Assembly (NCBI RefSeq): GCF_963853665.1
Contig: NZ_OY970459.1
Location: forward strand, 744,001 to 808,000
Source: Mycobacterium decipiens
GTDB taxonomy: Bacteria > Actinomycetota > Actinomycetes > Mycobacteriales > Mycobacteriaceae
DNA length: 64,000 nt
Direction: 5' to 3'
A program made the translations under genes and the position numbers. Positions 45,282-54,878 of the stretch are shown one piece after another; position 1 is the first letter of the stretch; the number at the start of each line of letters is the position of its first letter. The notes beneath the pieces were generated by a model. The model saw only the letters and a program-made list of their open reading frames with translations. It ran no database searches and was not told the origin of the DNA.

Positions 45282-46517
45282 TCAGTTGAACGGCGGTCGT
45301 CGATCGACCAGCCGGGACAATCGACCGCTGCCACGCCACGCCCGTGCCACCCAGTCGCGGTCGTCGTCGGTGACCAGATTGGACATCACCCGCACGGCGA
45401 TGTTCATCAGCGCCGTGGAGCGCATCGTGATCGGTCCGGTCGCGGGCAGGAACCGTTGGAAGGTCAGCAACAACGCGAGCCGGCGCGCCACCGAGAAGCC
45501 GCGAGCGTAGTGGTCGGCAAGCAGCGACGGCCACAGCCGCGACGGATTACCGGAATCAAGCAGTTCGGCGGCTAGCCGTCCGGTCTCCAACCCGTAGTCG
45601 ATGCCCTCGCCGTTGAGCGGGTTGACGCACGCCGCGGCGTCGCCGATCAGCATCCAGTTGGGCCCGGCTACCCCCGAAACCGCGCCGCCCATCGGCAGCA
45701 GCGCCGACGAAACCGCTCTCGGCTCGCCGGTAAAGCCCCATTCGTCGCGGCGCAGGTCGGTGTAGTAGGAGATCAGTGGCCGCAGCGCCAGATCCGCCGG
45801 CCGCTTGGACGTCGACAACGCTCCCACGCCGATGTTCACCTCGCCGTTGCCCAGCGGGAAGATCCAGCCGTAGCCGGGCAGCACGGCGCCGTCGGGGGAG
45901 CGCAGTTCCAGATGTGACGTCAGCCAGGGGTCGGCGCTGCGCGGGCTGCTCAGGTACCCGCGCACCGCGACGCCGTACACGGTCTCCCGATGCCAGCGCC
46001 GGCCCAGCTTGCGGCCCAGCGGCGACCGTGCGCCGTCGGCAACGATCAGCTGCCGGCAGCCCACCTCGGTGCCGTCAGCCAGGATTAGCGATACCACCCG
46101 TCTGGATGAATCATGATGAACGCCAACGGCTTTGGTCCCGAGCAGCATCCGAGCCCCGGAGTCTTCGGCAACTTTTCGGATCCGGTCGTCCAGCTCGAGA
46201 CGGGCCACCGCGCTGCCATACGACGGAAAGGACGGACCGGGCCAGGGCACTTCCAACTCGGCGCCGAATCCGCTGATCCGCAGTCCGTGATGCCGGATGC
46301 GCCCGGTCAGCCACTCGCGCAGTCCCAGTCGTTCCAGCTCGGCGATCGCGCGCGGTGTCAGCCCGTCGCCGCAAGCCTTGTCGCGGGGGAAGCTGGCGGC
46401 GTCGATGACGAGCACGTCGCGGCCCGCGCGGGCCGCCCAGGTAGCCGCCGCTGCCCCGGCCGGTCCGGCGCCCACGACGACCACGTCGGCTCTGCGGGCG
46501 GTGGTCTGCACACTCAC
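45282..46517 (-). CDS. menJ: Menaquinone reductase MenJ (geranylgeranyl-reductase family flavoprotein)
   Basis: I start at GTG 46517 (MSVQTTARRADVVVVGAGPA); the frame continues upstream without family similarity. The 411-aa FAD protein has VGAGPAGAAAA, CGDGLTPRAIAEL (CxxG-type FAD/substrate loop) and LIGDAAACVNPLNGEGID. MenJ saturates the second isoprene unit of MK-9 to give MK-9(II-H2). It is divergent from the prenyl synthase gene with only 15 bp between. Confidence 0.94.
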   Translation of the reverse strand: MSVQTTARRADVVVVGAGPAGAAAATWAARAGRDVLVIDAASFPRDKACGDGLTPRAIAELERLGLREWLTGRIRHHGLRISGFGAELEVPWPGPSFPSYGSAVARLELDDRIRKVAEDSGARMLLGTKAVGVHHDSSRRVVSLILADGTEVGCRQLIVADGARSPLGRKLGRRWHRETVYGVAVRGYLSSPRSADPWLTSHLELRSPDGAVLPGYGWIFPLGNGEVNIGVGALSTSKRPADLALRPLISYYTDLRRDEWGFTGEPRAVSSALLPMGGAVSGVAGPNWMLIGDAAACVNPLNGEGIDYGLETGRLAAELLDSGNPSRLWPSLLADHYARGFSVARRLALLLTFQRFLPATGPITMRSTALMNIAVRVMSNLVTDDDRDWVARAWRGSGRLSRLVDRRPPFN

Positions 46518-46532
46518 CAGTATGTTGGTCGG

Positions 46533-47540
46533 GTGAGGACTCCGGCGACGGTGGTGGCGGGCGTTGACTTCGGTGACGCGGCCTTTGCCGCGACCGTGCG
46601 TGCTGGCGTCGCGCGGGTCGAGCAACTCATCGATACCGAGCTGCGCAATAGCGACGACGTGATGACCGATTCGCTGCTGCACCTGTTCAAGGCCGGCGGC
46701 AAGCGGTTCCGCCCGCTGTTCACGGTGCTGGCGGCGCAGATCGGGCCGGAGCCGGACGCCGCCGAAGTGACGATTGCCGGCGCGGTCGTCGAGATGATCC
46801 ACCTGGCGACGCTCTACCACGACGACGTGATGGACGAGGCAGAGGTCCGCCGCGGGGCACCCAGTGTCAACGCGCGGTGGGGTAACAACGTCGCGATCCT
46901 GGCCGGCGACTACCTGTTGGCGGCGGCGTCGCGGCTGGTGGCGCGGCTGGGACCGGAGGCGGTGCGGATCATTGCCGACACGTTCGCTCAGCTGGTGACC
47001 GGCCAGATGCGCGAGACCCGCGGAGTTCCCGCGGGTGCGGATTCGATCGAGCAGTACCTGAAGGTGGTCCATGAGAAGACCGGCAGCTTGATCGGCGCGG
47101 CCGGCCGGCTAGGCGCGATGTTCTCCGGCGCCGACGAGGATCAGGTCCACCGGCTGAGCCGCCTGGGCGGTGTGGTGGGCACGGCGTTTCAGATCGCCGA
47201 CGACATCATCGACATCGACAGCGAGCCTGACGAGTCGGGGAAGGTGCCCGGCACCGATGTGCGCGAAGGCGTGCACACCCTTCCGATGCTCTACGCGCTG
47301 GCCGAAGCCGGGCCCGATGGCGCCCGGTTGCGTGCGTTGTTGGCCGGGCCAGTCCACGACGACGCCGAGGTGCGCGAGGCGTTGACGCTGTTGCGGGCGT
47401 CGCCGGGTATGGCCAAGGCCAAAGACGTCCTGGCGCAGTATGCGGCCCAGGCGCGTCACGAGCTGGACTTGCTGCCCCACGTCCCGGGTCGGCGTGCGCT
47501 GGCGGCACTGGTGGACTACACGGTGAAGCGGCACGGCTGA
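46533..47540 (+). CDS. grcC1: Polyprenyl diphosphate synthase GrcC1
   Basis: I start at GTG 46533 (MRTPATVVAGVDFGDAAF), the family N-terminus. The 335-aa trans-prenyltransferase has both Asp-rich motifs: DDVMDEAEVRRG (first) and DDIIDIDSE (second). It makes the long isoprenoid chain used as the menaquinone tail, supplying MenA. It is divergent from menJ. Confidence 0.94.
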   Translation: MRTPATVVAGVDFGDAAFAATVRAGVARVEQLIDTELRNSDDVMTDSLLHLFKAGGKRFRPLFTVLAAQIGPEPDAAEVTIAGAVVEMIHLATLYHDDVMDEAEVRRGAPSVNARWGNNVAILAGDYLLAAASRLVARLGPEAVRIIADTFAQLVTGQMRETRGVPAGADSIEQYLKVVHEKTGSLIGAAGRLGAMFSGADEDQVHRLSRLGGVVGTAFQIADDIIDIDSEPDESGKVPGTDVREGVHTLPMLYALAEAGPDGARLRALLAGPVHDDAEVREALTLLRASPGMAKAKDVLAQYAAQARHELDLLPHVPGRRALAALVDYTVKRHG

Positions 47541-47625
47541 TGCGGTCCGGAACCTGGCGGGTGATCTCGGGCGTTGACTAGGGTGTAATCGGCAAGCCGG
47601 GGTGCTCGTAGGAGGATGCAGACTG

Positions 47626-48495
47626 ATGACCTGGCATCCACATGCCAACAGGCTGAAAACCTTCCTGCTGTTGGTCGGCATGTCCGCGTTGATCGTGGTC
47701 GTCGGCGCGTTGTTCGGTAGGACGGCGCTGTTCCTGGCGGCGCTGTTCGCGGTCGGAATGAACGTCTACGTCTACTTCAATAGTGACAAGCTGGCCTTGC
47801 GGGCGATGCACGCGCAGCCGGTTTCCGAGCTGCAGGCGCCGGCAATGTACCGGATCGTGCGGGAGCTGGCCACCAGCGCGCACCAGCCGATGCCCCGTCT
47901 GTACATCAGCGACACCGCCGCGCCCAACGCGTTTGCGACCGGCCGCAACCCGCGCAATGCGGCGGTGTGCTGCACCACGGGCATCCTGCGCATCCTCAAT
48001 GAGCGTGAACTGCGCGCCGTGCTGGGACACGAGCTGTCCCACGTCTACAACCGCGACATCCTGATCTCCTGCGTGGCCGGTGCGCTGGCAGCGGTGATCA
48101 CCGCGCTGGCCAACATGGCCATGTGGGCAGGCATGTTCGGTGGCAACCGCGATAACGGCAACCCCATTGCGTTGCTTCTCGTTGCGCTGCTGGGCCCGAT
48201 CGCCGCGACGGTGGTACGGATGGCGGTGTCGCGATCCCGGGAGTATCAGGCCGACGAGTCGGGCGCCGTACTGACCGGAGACCCGCTGGCGTTGGCGTCG
48301 GCACTGCGCAAGATCTCGGGCGGCGTGCAGGCGGCCCCGCTGCCGCCGGAGCCGCAGCTGGCCAGCCAGGCGCACCTGATGATCGCCAACCCGTTCCGTG
48401 CGGGTGAGCGGATCGGGTCGCTGTTCTCGACCCACCCGCCCATCGAAGACCGCATCCGCCGGCTGGAGGCGATGGCGCGGGGTGATCGCGCGTAA
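47626..48495 (+). CDS. htpX: Membrane zinc metalloprotease HtpX
   Basis: I start at ATG 47626 after AGGAGGA. The 289-aa protein has two N-terminal helices, the zinc motif HELSH (His135, Glu136, His139) and the third ligand region [10 protein letters not shown], then two more helices. It degrades misfolded membrane proteins at the cytoplasmic face. Its ribosome-binding site is strong. Confidence 0.95.
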   Translation: MTWHPHANRLKTFLLLVGMSALIVVVGALFGRTALFLAALFAVGMNVYVYFNSDKLALRAMHAQPVSELQAPAMYRIVRELATSAHQPMPRLYISDTAAPNAFATGRNPRNAAVCCTTGILRILNERELRAVLGHELSHVYNRDILISCVAGALAAVITALANMAMWAGMFGGNRDNGNPIALLLVALLGPIAATVVRMAVSRSREYQADESGAVLTGDPLALASALRKISGGVQAAPLPPEPQLASQAHLMIANPFRAGERIGSLFSTHPPIEDRIRRLEAMARGDRA

Positions 48496-48545
48496 CCGAA
48501 CGCACCTACCGTGGAACTATCGTTGACCGGCAATCGGGCTGGGGC

Positions 48546-50105
48546 TTAGGACCTTTCGGCGTCGATTAGATCATCGGTGTGGCGGCGCGTCCGATGGCCG
48601 CGCTCGAACACACCGTGGATCCGAACGTGTCCGCCGGTGGCGTGGTGCCGTCGCTGCCAGTCGGTAATCGCCTGGTGCGCAGCGTGATCGAGGTAGCTGA
48701 CCGCGATATGCAGCCTCACCGTTGCGCGTTCGGGGACAGACGTCAGCACCCGGGTCAGCCGGGGCAGGGCAAGGAAGGTGCATGCGCCCGAGACGATCAC
48801 GCGCCATTCGTCGTCTACGGGATGGGCTTCCACCTTGGCCCGTACCACCCGCCAGACAGTCATCGCGATTGCCAGAACCAGGCCAATGACGACGCCGTGC
48901 AGGAGATTGAGGAAGACGACGGCAACTATCGTCACCAGGTAGATGGCGAAATCTCCGGTCTTCACCGCGGTTTCGATGTGTGCTGGCTGCAGCAGCTGAA
49001 TCCCGACGACGATGAGCAGGCCGGCGAGCGCCGCGGAAGGAATCTGATCGATCAAACCCGCGAACGGAAGCGCGAAGAGCAGGACCCAGAAGCCGTGCAA
49101 GATGGTCGAGGCACGGGTCTTCGCGCCCGCCTTGATATTCGCTGAACTACGGACGATGACTCCGGCGATGGGCAAACCGCCGATCGCTCCCGACACGATG
49201 TTCGAGGCGCCCTGCCCGATCAACTCGCGGTTGAGTTCGGTTGGTGGTCCGCTGTGCATCCGGTCCGTCGCGACCGCAGTTAGCAGACTCTGGACGCTGG
49301 TGATAAGTGTGACCGTGATGACGCCGATCGCTATGGCGCCCCAATTTCCGTGCGGAATTGCCGGCAATTGCAGTGCATTCAGTATCGAACCGTCAAGCGC
49401 GATCCGTGACACCTGGAACGGCAAAACCACCGAGACGACGGTGACCACCACGATGGCGACTAGCGGACCGGGAATGGGCGCCAATTTGGCTGGTGCCCAG
49501 CGCCAAGCGACCATGATGGCGATCACCAGCAGCCCCAGGATGACTCCCGGCTTATGCGCGCCGACAATTTGCGCAGGCAGCTCAACGACGTTGACCCAGG
49601 CCGAACTATGAGACTCTCCACCCAGCAACACGTGCGTTTGTTGAAGTGCGATGGTGAGCCCGATACCGGCCAGCATCGCGTGCACGACAACGGGTGAGAT
49701 CGCAAGGGCCGCCCGTGCAACACGGCTGAGCCCCAACAGAACCTGCATGATGCCCGCGACAGCGGTGATGAAACATGTTAATGCCCAGCCGAACTCGGCG
49801 ATGAGATCGGCGACGATGACGGTAAGGCCAGCCGCCGGGCCGCTCACTTGGAGCGGCGATCCGCCGATGGCTCCGCCGATGATCCCGCCGACTATTGCGG
49901 CGATCAGGCCCGCCAGTACTGGCGCGTTCGACGCGATCGCTATCCCCAAGGACAATGGCAGTGCGACCAGGAAAACGACTAGTGATGACGGCAAGTCGTG
50001 CCGGATAACCGTTTTCAACTCGTCGATTCGTGACAATGCAGGGCGCCGGTCAACCTGGTCGTGGTGATCAAGAGCGGGCTCGTCGAGCTGTTCGATGTCT
50101 CGCAT
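48546..50105 (-). CDS. SulP-family anion/bicarbonate transporter without carbonic anhydrase domain
   Basis: This 519-aa protein has about 10-12 helices with SulP features (SLGIAIASNAPVLAGLIAAIVGG, ADLIAEFGW, ASNIVSGAIGGLPIAGVIVRS). The C-terminus is a short STAS-like segment rather than the carbonic anhydrase of M. tuberculosis Rv3273. It transports sulfate, bicarbonate or another anion. M. tuberculosis lacks a gene here. It converges with htpX (50 bp apart). Confidence 0.85.
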   Translation of the reverse strand: MRDIEQLDEPALDHHDQVDRRPALSRIDELKTVIRHDLPSSLVVFLVALPLSLGIAIASNAPVLAGLIAAIVGGIIGGAIGGSPLQVSGPAAGLTVIVADLIAEFGWALTCFITAVAGIMQVLLGLSRVARAALAISPVVVHAMLAGIGLTIALQQTHVLLGGESHSSAWVNVVELPAQIVGAHKPGVILGLLVIAIMVAWRWAPAKLAPIPGPLVAIVVVTVVSVVLPFQVSRIALDGSILNALQLPAIPHGNWGAIAIGVITVTLITSVQSLLTAVATDRMHSGPPTELNRELIGQGASNIVSGAIGGLPIAGVIVRSSANIKAGAKTRASTILHGFWVLLFALPFAGLIDQIPSAALAGLLIVVGIQLLQPAHIETAVKTGDFAIYLVTIVAVVFLNLLHGVVIGLVLAIAMTVWRVVRAKVEAHPVDDEWRVIVSGACTFLALPRLTRVLTSVPERATVRLHIAVSYLDHAAHQAITDWQRRHHATGGHVRIHGVFERGHRTRRHTDDLIDAERS

Positions 50106-50334
50106 CGGTCTTTCCCTCGTTAGTTGCTAGCGGGGGACGTTCCGATATCCCGCCCCAATATTGCGTTTGTAACTTTATCGTAACATGTTGGTACACAGGC
50201 GAATGCACGCGACCTGCGGAGTTGCGGGCTGGAAGCCCGGGCAACGTGTCCGACGGTAGGTGGGGCAGCCGAGTCAGGGCAACCGGACGCGCCAGGTGCA
50301 TATCGAACGCAAATTTTTCCGGTGCGCTACCCGG

Positions 50335-51360
50335 CTAGAACCCCGAGCCGTGCACCTCGTGTCCGGGGACCTCGGCGGCCAGTCCGCTGTAGGCCTGCTC
50401 GACGGTCGAACCGTGGTTGACCACCGCGTCGACCTCACGGGCGATCGGCATGTTCAGCCCGAACTCGTTGGCGAACTCCATGATCACGCTGGCGGCCTTG
50501 ACGCCCTCTGCGACCTGGTTCATCGAGGCGATGATCTCATCGATGTGCTTGCCCGCGCCGAGTTGTTCACCCACGTGGCGGTTGCGGCTGCGCTGGCTGG
50601 TGCAGGTGACGATCAGGTCGCCGAGACCGGCCAACCCGGGGAAGGTTTCGGTGTGCCCGCCCATCGCCACACCCAGTTTCGTCATCTCACGCAAGGCGCG
50701 TGCGATAACCAGCGCGCGGGTATTTTCCCCGATGCCCAGCGAGTAGCCCATCCCGACCGCAATAGCGAAGACGTTCTTGAGCGCACCCGCCATCTCGACG
50801 CCGACGACGTCGTCGGTGGTGTAGACGCGGAAGCGCCGGGTACGGAACAATGCCGACAGTCGAGTTGCCAGGTGCTGGTCGGGCATTGCCAGCACCGCCG
50901 CGGCCGCGTAGCCCTCGGCCACCTCGCGGGCGATGTTCGGCCCGGCCAGGATGCCGGCCGGATGACCCGGCAGTATCTCCTCGATAATCTGTGACATCCG
51001 CATGTTGGTGCCCTGCTCGAGCCCCTTGACCAAAGACACCACCGGCACCCAGGGCCGCAGTTCTTTGCTCAGCTGGGTGAGCACTCCCCGGAAACCGTGC
51101 GAGGGCACGCCCATCACCACGACGTCGGCGCAATTGGCTGCCTCGGTGAAGTCGGTGGTGGCGCGCAGGGTTTCGCTGAGCTCGACGTCGTTGCCGAGGT
51201 AGCGACTATTGCGATGGTTGTCGTTGATGTCGTGTGCGGTCGCTTCCGAACGCACCCACTGCAAGGTCGGTCCGCGGCGCGCGCAGATTGAGGCCACGGT
51301 GGTGCCCCAGGATCCGCCACCGAGGACAACGACTTTGGGTTCGCGCTTGTCGGCTGCCAT
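50335..51360 (-). CDS. gpdA1: Glycerol-3-phosphate dehydrogenase [NAD(P)+] GpdA1
   Basis: I start at ATG 51360 (MAADKREPKVVVLGGGSWG), giving 341 aa. It has the GGGSWGTT Rossmann loop, VMGVPSHGFR, KGLEQGTNMRMSQ and the GlyP-binding GVEMAGALKNVFAIA...LGDLIVTCTSQRSRNRHVG block. It reduces DHAP to sn-glycerol-3-phosphate for phospholipid synthesis. Confidence 0.93.
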   Translation of the reverse strand: MAADKREPKVVVLGGGSWGTTVASICARRGPTLQWVRSEATAHDINDNHRNSRYLGNDVELSETLRATTDFTEAANCADVVVMGVPSHGFRGVLTQLSKELRPWVPVVSLVKGLEQGTNMRMSQIIEEILPGHPAGILAGPNIAREVAEGYAAAAVLAMPDQHLATRLSALFRTRRFRVYTTDDVVGVEMAGALKNVFAIAVGMGYSLGIGENTRALVIARALREMTKLGVAMGGHTETFPGLAGLGDLIVTCTSQRSRNRHVGEQLGAGKHIDEIIASMNQVAEGVKAASVIMEFANEFGLNMPIAREVDAVVNHGSTVEQAYSGLAAEVPGHEVHGSGF

Positions 51361-51979
51361 GCGGTTCAGCGTATTGCGGTAGCCGGCCCAGGCCAAGCAG
51401 TGTAGGAGTGCCAGCCATGCGCCGGCACGGCGGAAATACCTCCCGAGGCCCCGGCTCAACTGTGCCGCTCCCCCGCTCGACTTGCGGGCGGTCCGCACGC
51501 TGGCGCGCGACGGGTACGGCTGGAGCGAATTCATCGAGCATGGATCCTGCGCCGATCAGGCGGACGTCGGGATCGCGGACGGCCTCCTGGATAAACAAGC
51601 CCAGCGCCTCGGACATGATTTGTCGCCCCCACCACCGGCGGGCGAGGGAGCAACCGAATTGAACGGAGTCGCGCTCCGGCCGGATCCAGCTACACAAGCC
51701 GACTAGATCACCGGTGCCACGCCACTCGATGATCCAGCCGCGATTGTCGACGTCCTTGAACAGCTCGATGATGAAGCGTCGCGTCTCCTCGACGTCGGAA
51801 TGCGTTCTGCACGATAGGTATTGCGTCACCTCAGGATCGGAGGTGACCTGGGTGAAAAGTGCGTCGGCGTCGGCGAGCCGCAGGGGGCGCAACATCACCC
51901 GTGGCCCGGTGACGATGTTGTCGGCGGGTTTCGCCAATGCACCGGTGAAGGTACCGGCCCGAATTGTCATAGCAGCCAT
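51361..51979 (-). pseudogene. GNAT acetyltransferase, N-terminal half intact and C-terminal half unrecognisable
   Basis: From ATG 51979 the frame reads MLRPLRLADADALFTQVTSDPEVTQYL, then GDLVGLCSWIRPERDSVQFGCSLARRWWG and SEALGLFIQEAVRDPDVR: beta 1-4 and the acetyl-CoA loop of a RimJ-type GNAT. After about 51535 no family match continues. The frame runs 155 bp into gpdA1 in the wrong phase, and GNAT-like fragments appear in more than one frame. It is truncated or frameshifted; a diverged intact gene is less likely. Confidence 0.6.
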
Positions 51980-52081
51980 GCTAACGCGGATAAACTGACA
52001 CTTCGGCCGGCCGTTTCCTGGCATCCGCCACCCTCAGATCCCGCGGCTGGGAACAACGCGCAGATCTCTTTCATCCGAAAT

Positions 52082-53593
52082 CTACGGGTGAACCACTTGC
52101 GCACCGCTGCGTACACGGGTACTGCGGCCGAATACCATCGCCTCCTCGATCCGGTCGAATCGGTAGTCGATGGCGTCGGCGAAGTAGTTCTGTCGCACAT
52201 TCCACGGCCGCTTGGTGCCTGACTTGGGCAACGCGTGCAGCGCCCGCCGCACATAGCCGGCCTGAATGTCCCACGACGGCTTTTCGTCCATCGGCTGGTT
52301 GCCCAGGTGTGGGGATGCGTGGGTGTAGTCATGAGCGGCCATGTGCGCCAGCAGCTTTGCCGTCGCCCGAGCCGTCATGTCGGCGCGCAGCGTCCAGGAC
52401 GCGTTCGTGTAACCCACACACCAGAATAGGTTGGGCACGTCTTCGAGCATGTGTGCCTTGTAGACGAAGCGGTCCTGCGGATTGATCTCTGTGCCGTCGA
52501 GGCTGATTGCGGCCCCGCCAAGCGCCTGCAGCTGCAGGCCGGTGGCGGTGACGATGATGTCCGCGTCGAGGTGCCCACCGGCCTTGAGCGCGATTCCGGT
52601 GGCGTCGAAATGGTCGATATGGTCGGTGACCACTCCGGCGCGGCCGTCCGCGATGGCGAGGTAGAGGTCAGCGTCGGGAATCAGGCACAACCGCTGATCC
52701 CACGGGTTGTACCGGGGCGTGAAGTGAGTGTCGATGTCGTAGCCCTCGGGCAGATTCTTGATCGCGGTGCGCCGCAGCAGCCACTTCACGAACACCGGTA
52801 TCTTGCGGGACAAGAACCAGAACACCGCTTCCAACAGTGCGTTGTACATCCGGACGATCAAGTGAGAAGCCCTGGAAGGCAACGCTTTACGAACGATGGC
52901 AGCGAACTTGCTATATCTGGATGCCGACGCGAGGTAGGTCGGGGACCGCTGCAGCATGGTCACCTTTTCGGCCCGGTCGGTCAGCGACGGGATCAGCGTG
53001 ACCGCGGTGGCCCCGCTGCCGATTACCACGATCTTCTTGCCGGTGTAGTCCAGGTCCTCCGGCCAGTGCTGCGGGTGCACGACGGTGCCGCCGAACTGTT
53101 CGATGCCGGGAAATTCTGGTGTGTAGCCCTCGTCGTAGTTGTAGTAGCCGCTGCCGAAAAACACGAAGCGGCCGCGGCACTGCTTGGGCACGCCGTCTTG
53201 CTCGAAGGTGATGGTCCAGGTGTCGGTGGATGAATCCCAGTCCGCTGCGCGCACGTAGCTGTTGAACTGGATGTGGCGGTCGATGCCGTATTTGTGGGCC
53301 ATGTTGGCGAGGTACTCACGGATGTGCACGCCGTCGGCGACGCCTTCCGCGCGGGTCCACGGCTCGTACGGAAAGGCCAGCGTGAAGATGCTGCTGTCGG
53401 AGCGCACGCCCGGGTAGCGGAACAGATCCCAGGTGCCGCCGATCCGCTCCCGGCGCTCCAGGATGGCATAGGTCAACGCCGGGTTGCGCTCGATGATCCG
53501 GTAGGCCGCGCCCAGTCCCGAGATGCCGGCGCCGACAATGACGACGTCGACGCAGCCGGTGTGGGTGCCGGCGGCTTGGGGAGTCACGCTCAT
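52082..53593 (-). CDS. Flavin-containing monooxygenase, Baeyer-Villiger type (Rv0565c homologue)
   Basis: I start at ATG 53593 (MSVTPQAAGTHTGCVDVVIV). The 503-aa protein has the FAD site VGAGISGLG, the NADPH site VVIGSGATAVTL and the BVMO fingerprint FGGTVVHPQHW. The M. tuberculosis homologue is a putative monooxygenase related to EthA. It oxidises ketones or sulfur compounds with NADPH and O2; the natural substrate is unknown. Confidence 0.9.
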   Translation of the reverse strand: MSVTPQAAGTHTGCVDVVIVGAGISGLGAAYRIIERNPALTYAILERRERIGGTWDLFRYPGVRSDSSIFTLAFPYEPWTRAEGVADGVHIREYLANMAHKYGIDRHIQFNSYVRAADWDSSTDTWTITFEQDGVPKQCRGRFVFFGSGYYNYDEGYTPEFPGIEQFGGTVVHPQHWPEDLDYTGKKIVVIGSGATAVTLIPSLTDRAEKVTMLQRSPTYLASASRYSKFAAIVRKALPSRASHLIVRMYNALLEAVFWFLSRKIPVFVKWLLRRTAIKNLPEGYDIDTHFTPRYNPWDQRLCLIPDADLYLAIADGRAGVVTDHIDHFDATGIALKAGGHLDADIIVTATGLQLQALGGAAISLDGTEINPQDRFVYKAHMLEDVPNLFWCVGYTNASWTLRADMTARATAKLLAHMAAHDYTHASPHLGNQPMDEKPSWDIQAGYVRRALHALPKSGTKRPWNVRQNYFADAIDYRFDRIEEAMVFGRSTRVRSGAQVVHP

Positions 53594-53666
53594 CGCGAAC
53601 CTCGCTTGCAGTCTGGGATCCGTGACCAGCGTAGGCACCGGCCGGTGGGCTGGCGCTGCAGGCCCG

Positions 53667-54281
53667 TCAGGAAGGCTCCATGAGCACGTCGACGTGTAGC
53701 GGCGCGCACCGGTCGATCAGCCAGATCTGATCCGCCGGGCTGGCGAAGATGCGGGCGTGGGTCGGGTCTTGGACAAACGCCGGAGCGCATCGGTCGCCGA
53801 AGAAGACGTACGCCTTGGCGTCATTGCATTGCCGGGACATCCACACCAGCCCGTCCAACCCGACGCCATGGGCCGCCTCGGCCCACCGCACCGTGCTGCA
53901 ATAGCTGGACGCGGGGCTGGCGGTGAGGTCGGCGGCGGTGACCTTGAGGCGGCGTAGCCCCGTGCCGTGCAGGACTCCGACGCGCAGCCCCTGCGTTACT
54001 TCCAGCCGGACCAGGACCTTGCCGGCGTATTGGTCGTAGGGGAGCAGGCCGCCCGCGGCGGGGATATCGTGCAGCAGCGTTTCGGCGATCGCCGCGTCCT
54101 CGGTGTCGGCGGCGTACATGATCGGCACCGTGGGGTCGCCGAAGAAGCCGAACCGGGTCCGGGCGCCGTATCCGGGATTGAAGTCGGTCGCGGTGCGCGT
54201 CGCGGAGAGTACCCGGTAAAGCAGGTGACCCGCCGCCAGGGTGGCGATGGCCGGGTCGAACGGGGCCGGTGGTCGTCGCAC
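53667..54281 (-). CDS. RES-domain toxin (MbcT-type)
   Basis: I start at GTG 54281; TTG 54296 overlapping the antitoxin stop is an alternative. The 204-aa RES-domain protein has GHLLYRVLSA (Arg23), TEDAAIAETLLHD (Glu67) and a Ser-rich SPASSYCSTVRWAEAAH block, the Arg-Glu-Ser pattern. RES toxins such as M. tuberculosis MbcT (Rv1989c) destroy NAD+. It lies directly after its partner gene. M. tuberculosis has no copy here. Confidence 0.82.
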   Translation of the reverse strand: MRRPPAPFDPAIATLAAGHLLYRVLSATRTATDFNPGYGARTRFGFFGDPTVPIMYAADTEDAAIAETLLHDIPAAGGLLPYDQYAGKVLVRLEVTQGLRVGVLHGTGLRRLKVTAADLTASPASSYCSTVRWAEAAHGVGLDGLVWMSRQCNDAKAYVFFGDRCAPAFVQDPTHARIFASPADQIWLIDRCAPLHVDVLMEPS

Positions 54282-54289
54282 TGGTCCGC

Positions 54290-54799
54290 TTACCAAGAGA
54301 CGGCCAGCGCCTCCGTCGCCACCGCCACCACCCGGTCGGGGTCGGTGCGCAGGTGGTCGACCGGCCGGTCCCCGGCCAGATAGGTGGTCGGCGAGCAGAG
54401 CCATTGCACGAGGCCCGCCTCCGACCAGCCGCTTGCCTGGGCCACCTCACGCAGCCGCGCGATGACGGCCAGCGGCTTTCCGTCCGGTCCGAACTGAAAC
54501 CCCGGGTAGGAACGGTAACTGCCCAAGCGGACCGCGACCAGCGCCTTGTTGCGGTGTGCGGTGGTGGCCAGGTTGCGCGGCGCGCTGGACCGCGACCCCA
54601 TGCGTTTACCGGCCTCGGTGCTGGTCAGCATCCCGAACTCGGCCTCGATGCGCGCGTAGACGTTGTGCTCGGCCTGCACCGCTCGGGCGATCGCGGGCTC
54701 GGTGTACACCGTGACCGACGACAGCGCGGAGCCCACGGCGCGCGCGCTTTCGCGAACGCGCTGGTTCGCTGCGTCCAGTTCGGCGACCGTGGGGCTCAT
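54290..54799 (-). CDS. Antitoxin with Xre/MbcA/ParS-type toxin-binding domain
   Basis: This 169-aa protein has a helical N-terminal half with HNVYARIEAEFGMLTSTEAGKRMGSRSSAPRN (helix-turn-helix-like), split here over one block. A C-terminal domain LAVIARLREVAQASGW...WLCSPTTYLAGDRPVD matches the MbcA/ParS/Xre toxin-binding family. It is preceded by GGAG and ends 9 bp before the toxin GTG. It neutralises the RES toxin and probably represses the pair. Confidence 0.82.
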   Translation of the reverse strand: MSPTVAELDAANQRVRESARAVGSALSSVTVYTEPAIARAVQAEHNVYARIEAEFGMLTSTEAGKRMGSRSSAPRNLATTAHRNKALVAVRLGSYRSYPGFQFGPDGKPLAVIARLREVAQASGWSEAGLVQWLCSPTTYLAGDRPVDHLRTDPDRVVAVATEALAVSW

Positions 54800-54812
54800 G
54801 ACCGTGCTCCTG

Positions 54813-54854
54813 CATTCAGTTCGTGCGCTATCAGTTTACTGCACGAAACGAATG
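54813..54854. promoter_or_regulatory. Palindromic operator upstream of the toxin-antitoxin pair
   Basis: CATTCAGTTCGTGC (54813-54826) and GCACGAAACGAATG (54841-54854) are inverted copies matching at 12 of 14 positions around a 14-bp spacer. The spacer on the coding strand contains TAAACT, a possible -10. It begins 14 bp before the antitoxin start, the expected place for autoregulation. Confidence 0.55.
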
Positions 54855-54878
54855 CCCCGTCCGGCGTGACCGCCGCGG

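Noticed and set aside
46518..47072. Upstream extension of MenJ
   Set aside because: It is antisense to grcC1, Arg/His-rich and without family similarity; GTG 46517 fits the FAD-binding N-terminus.
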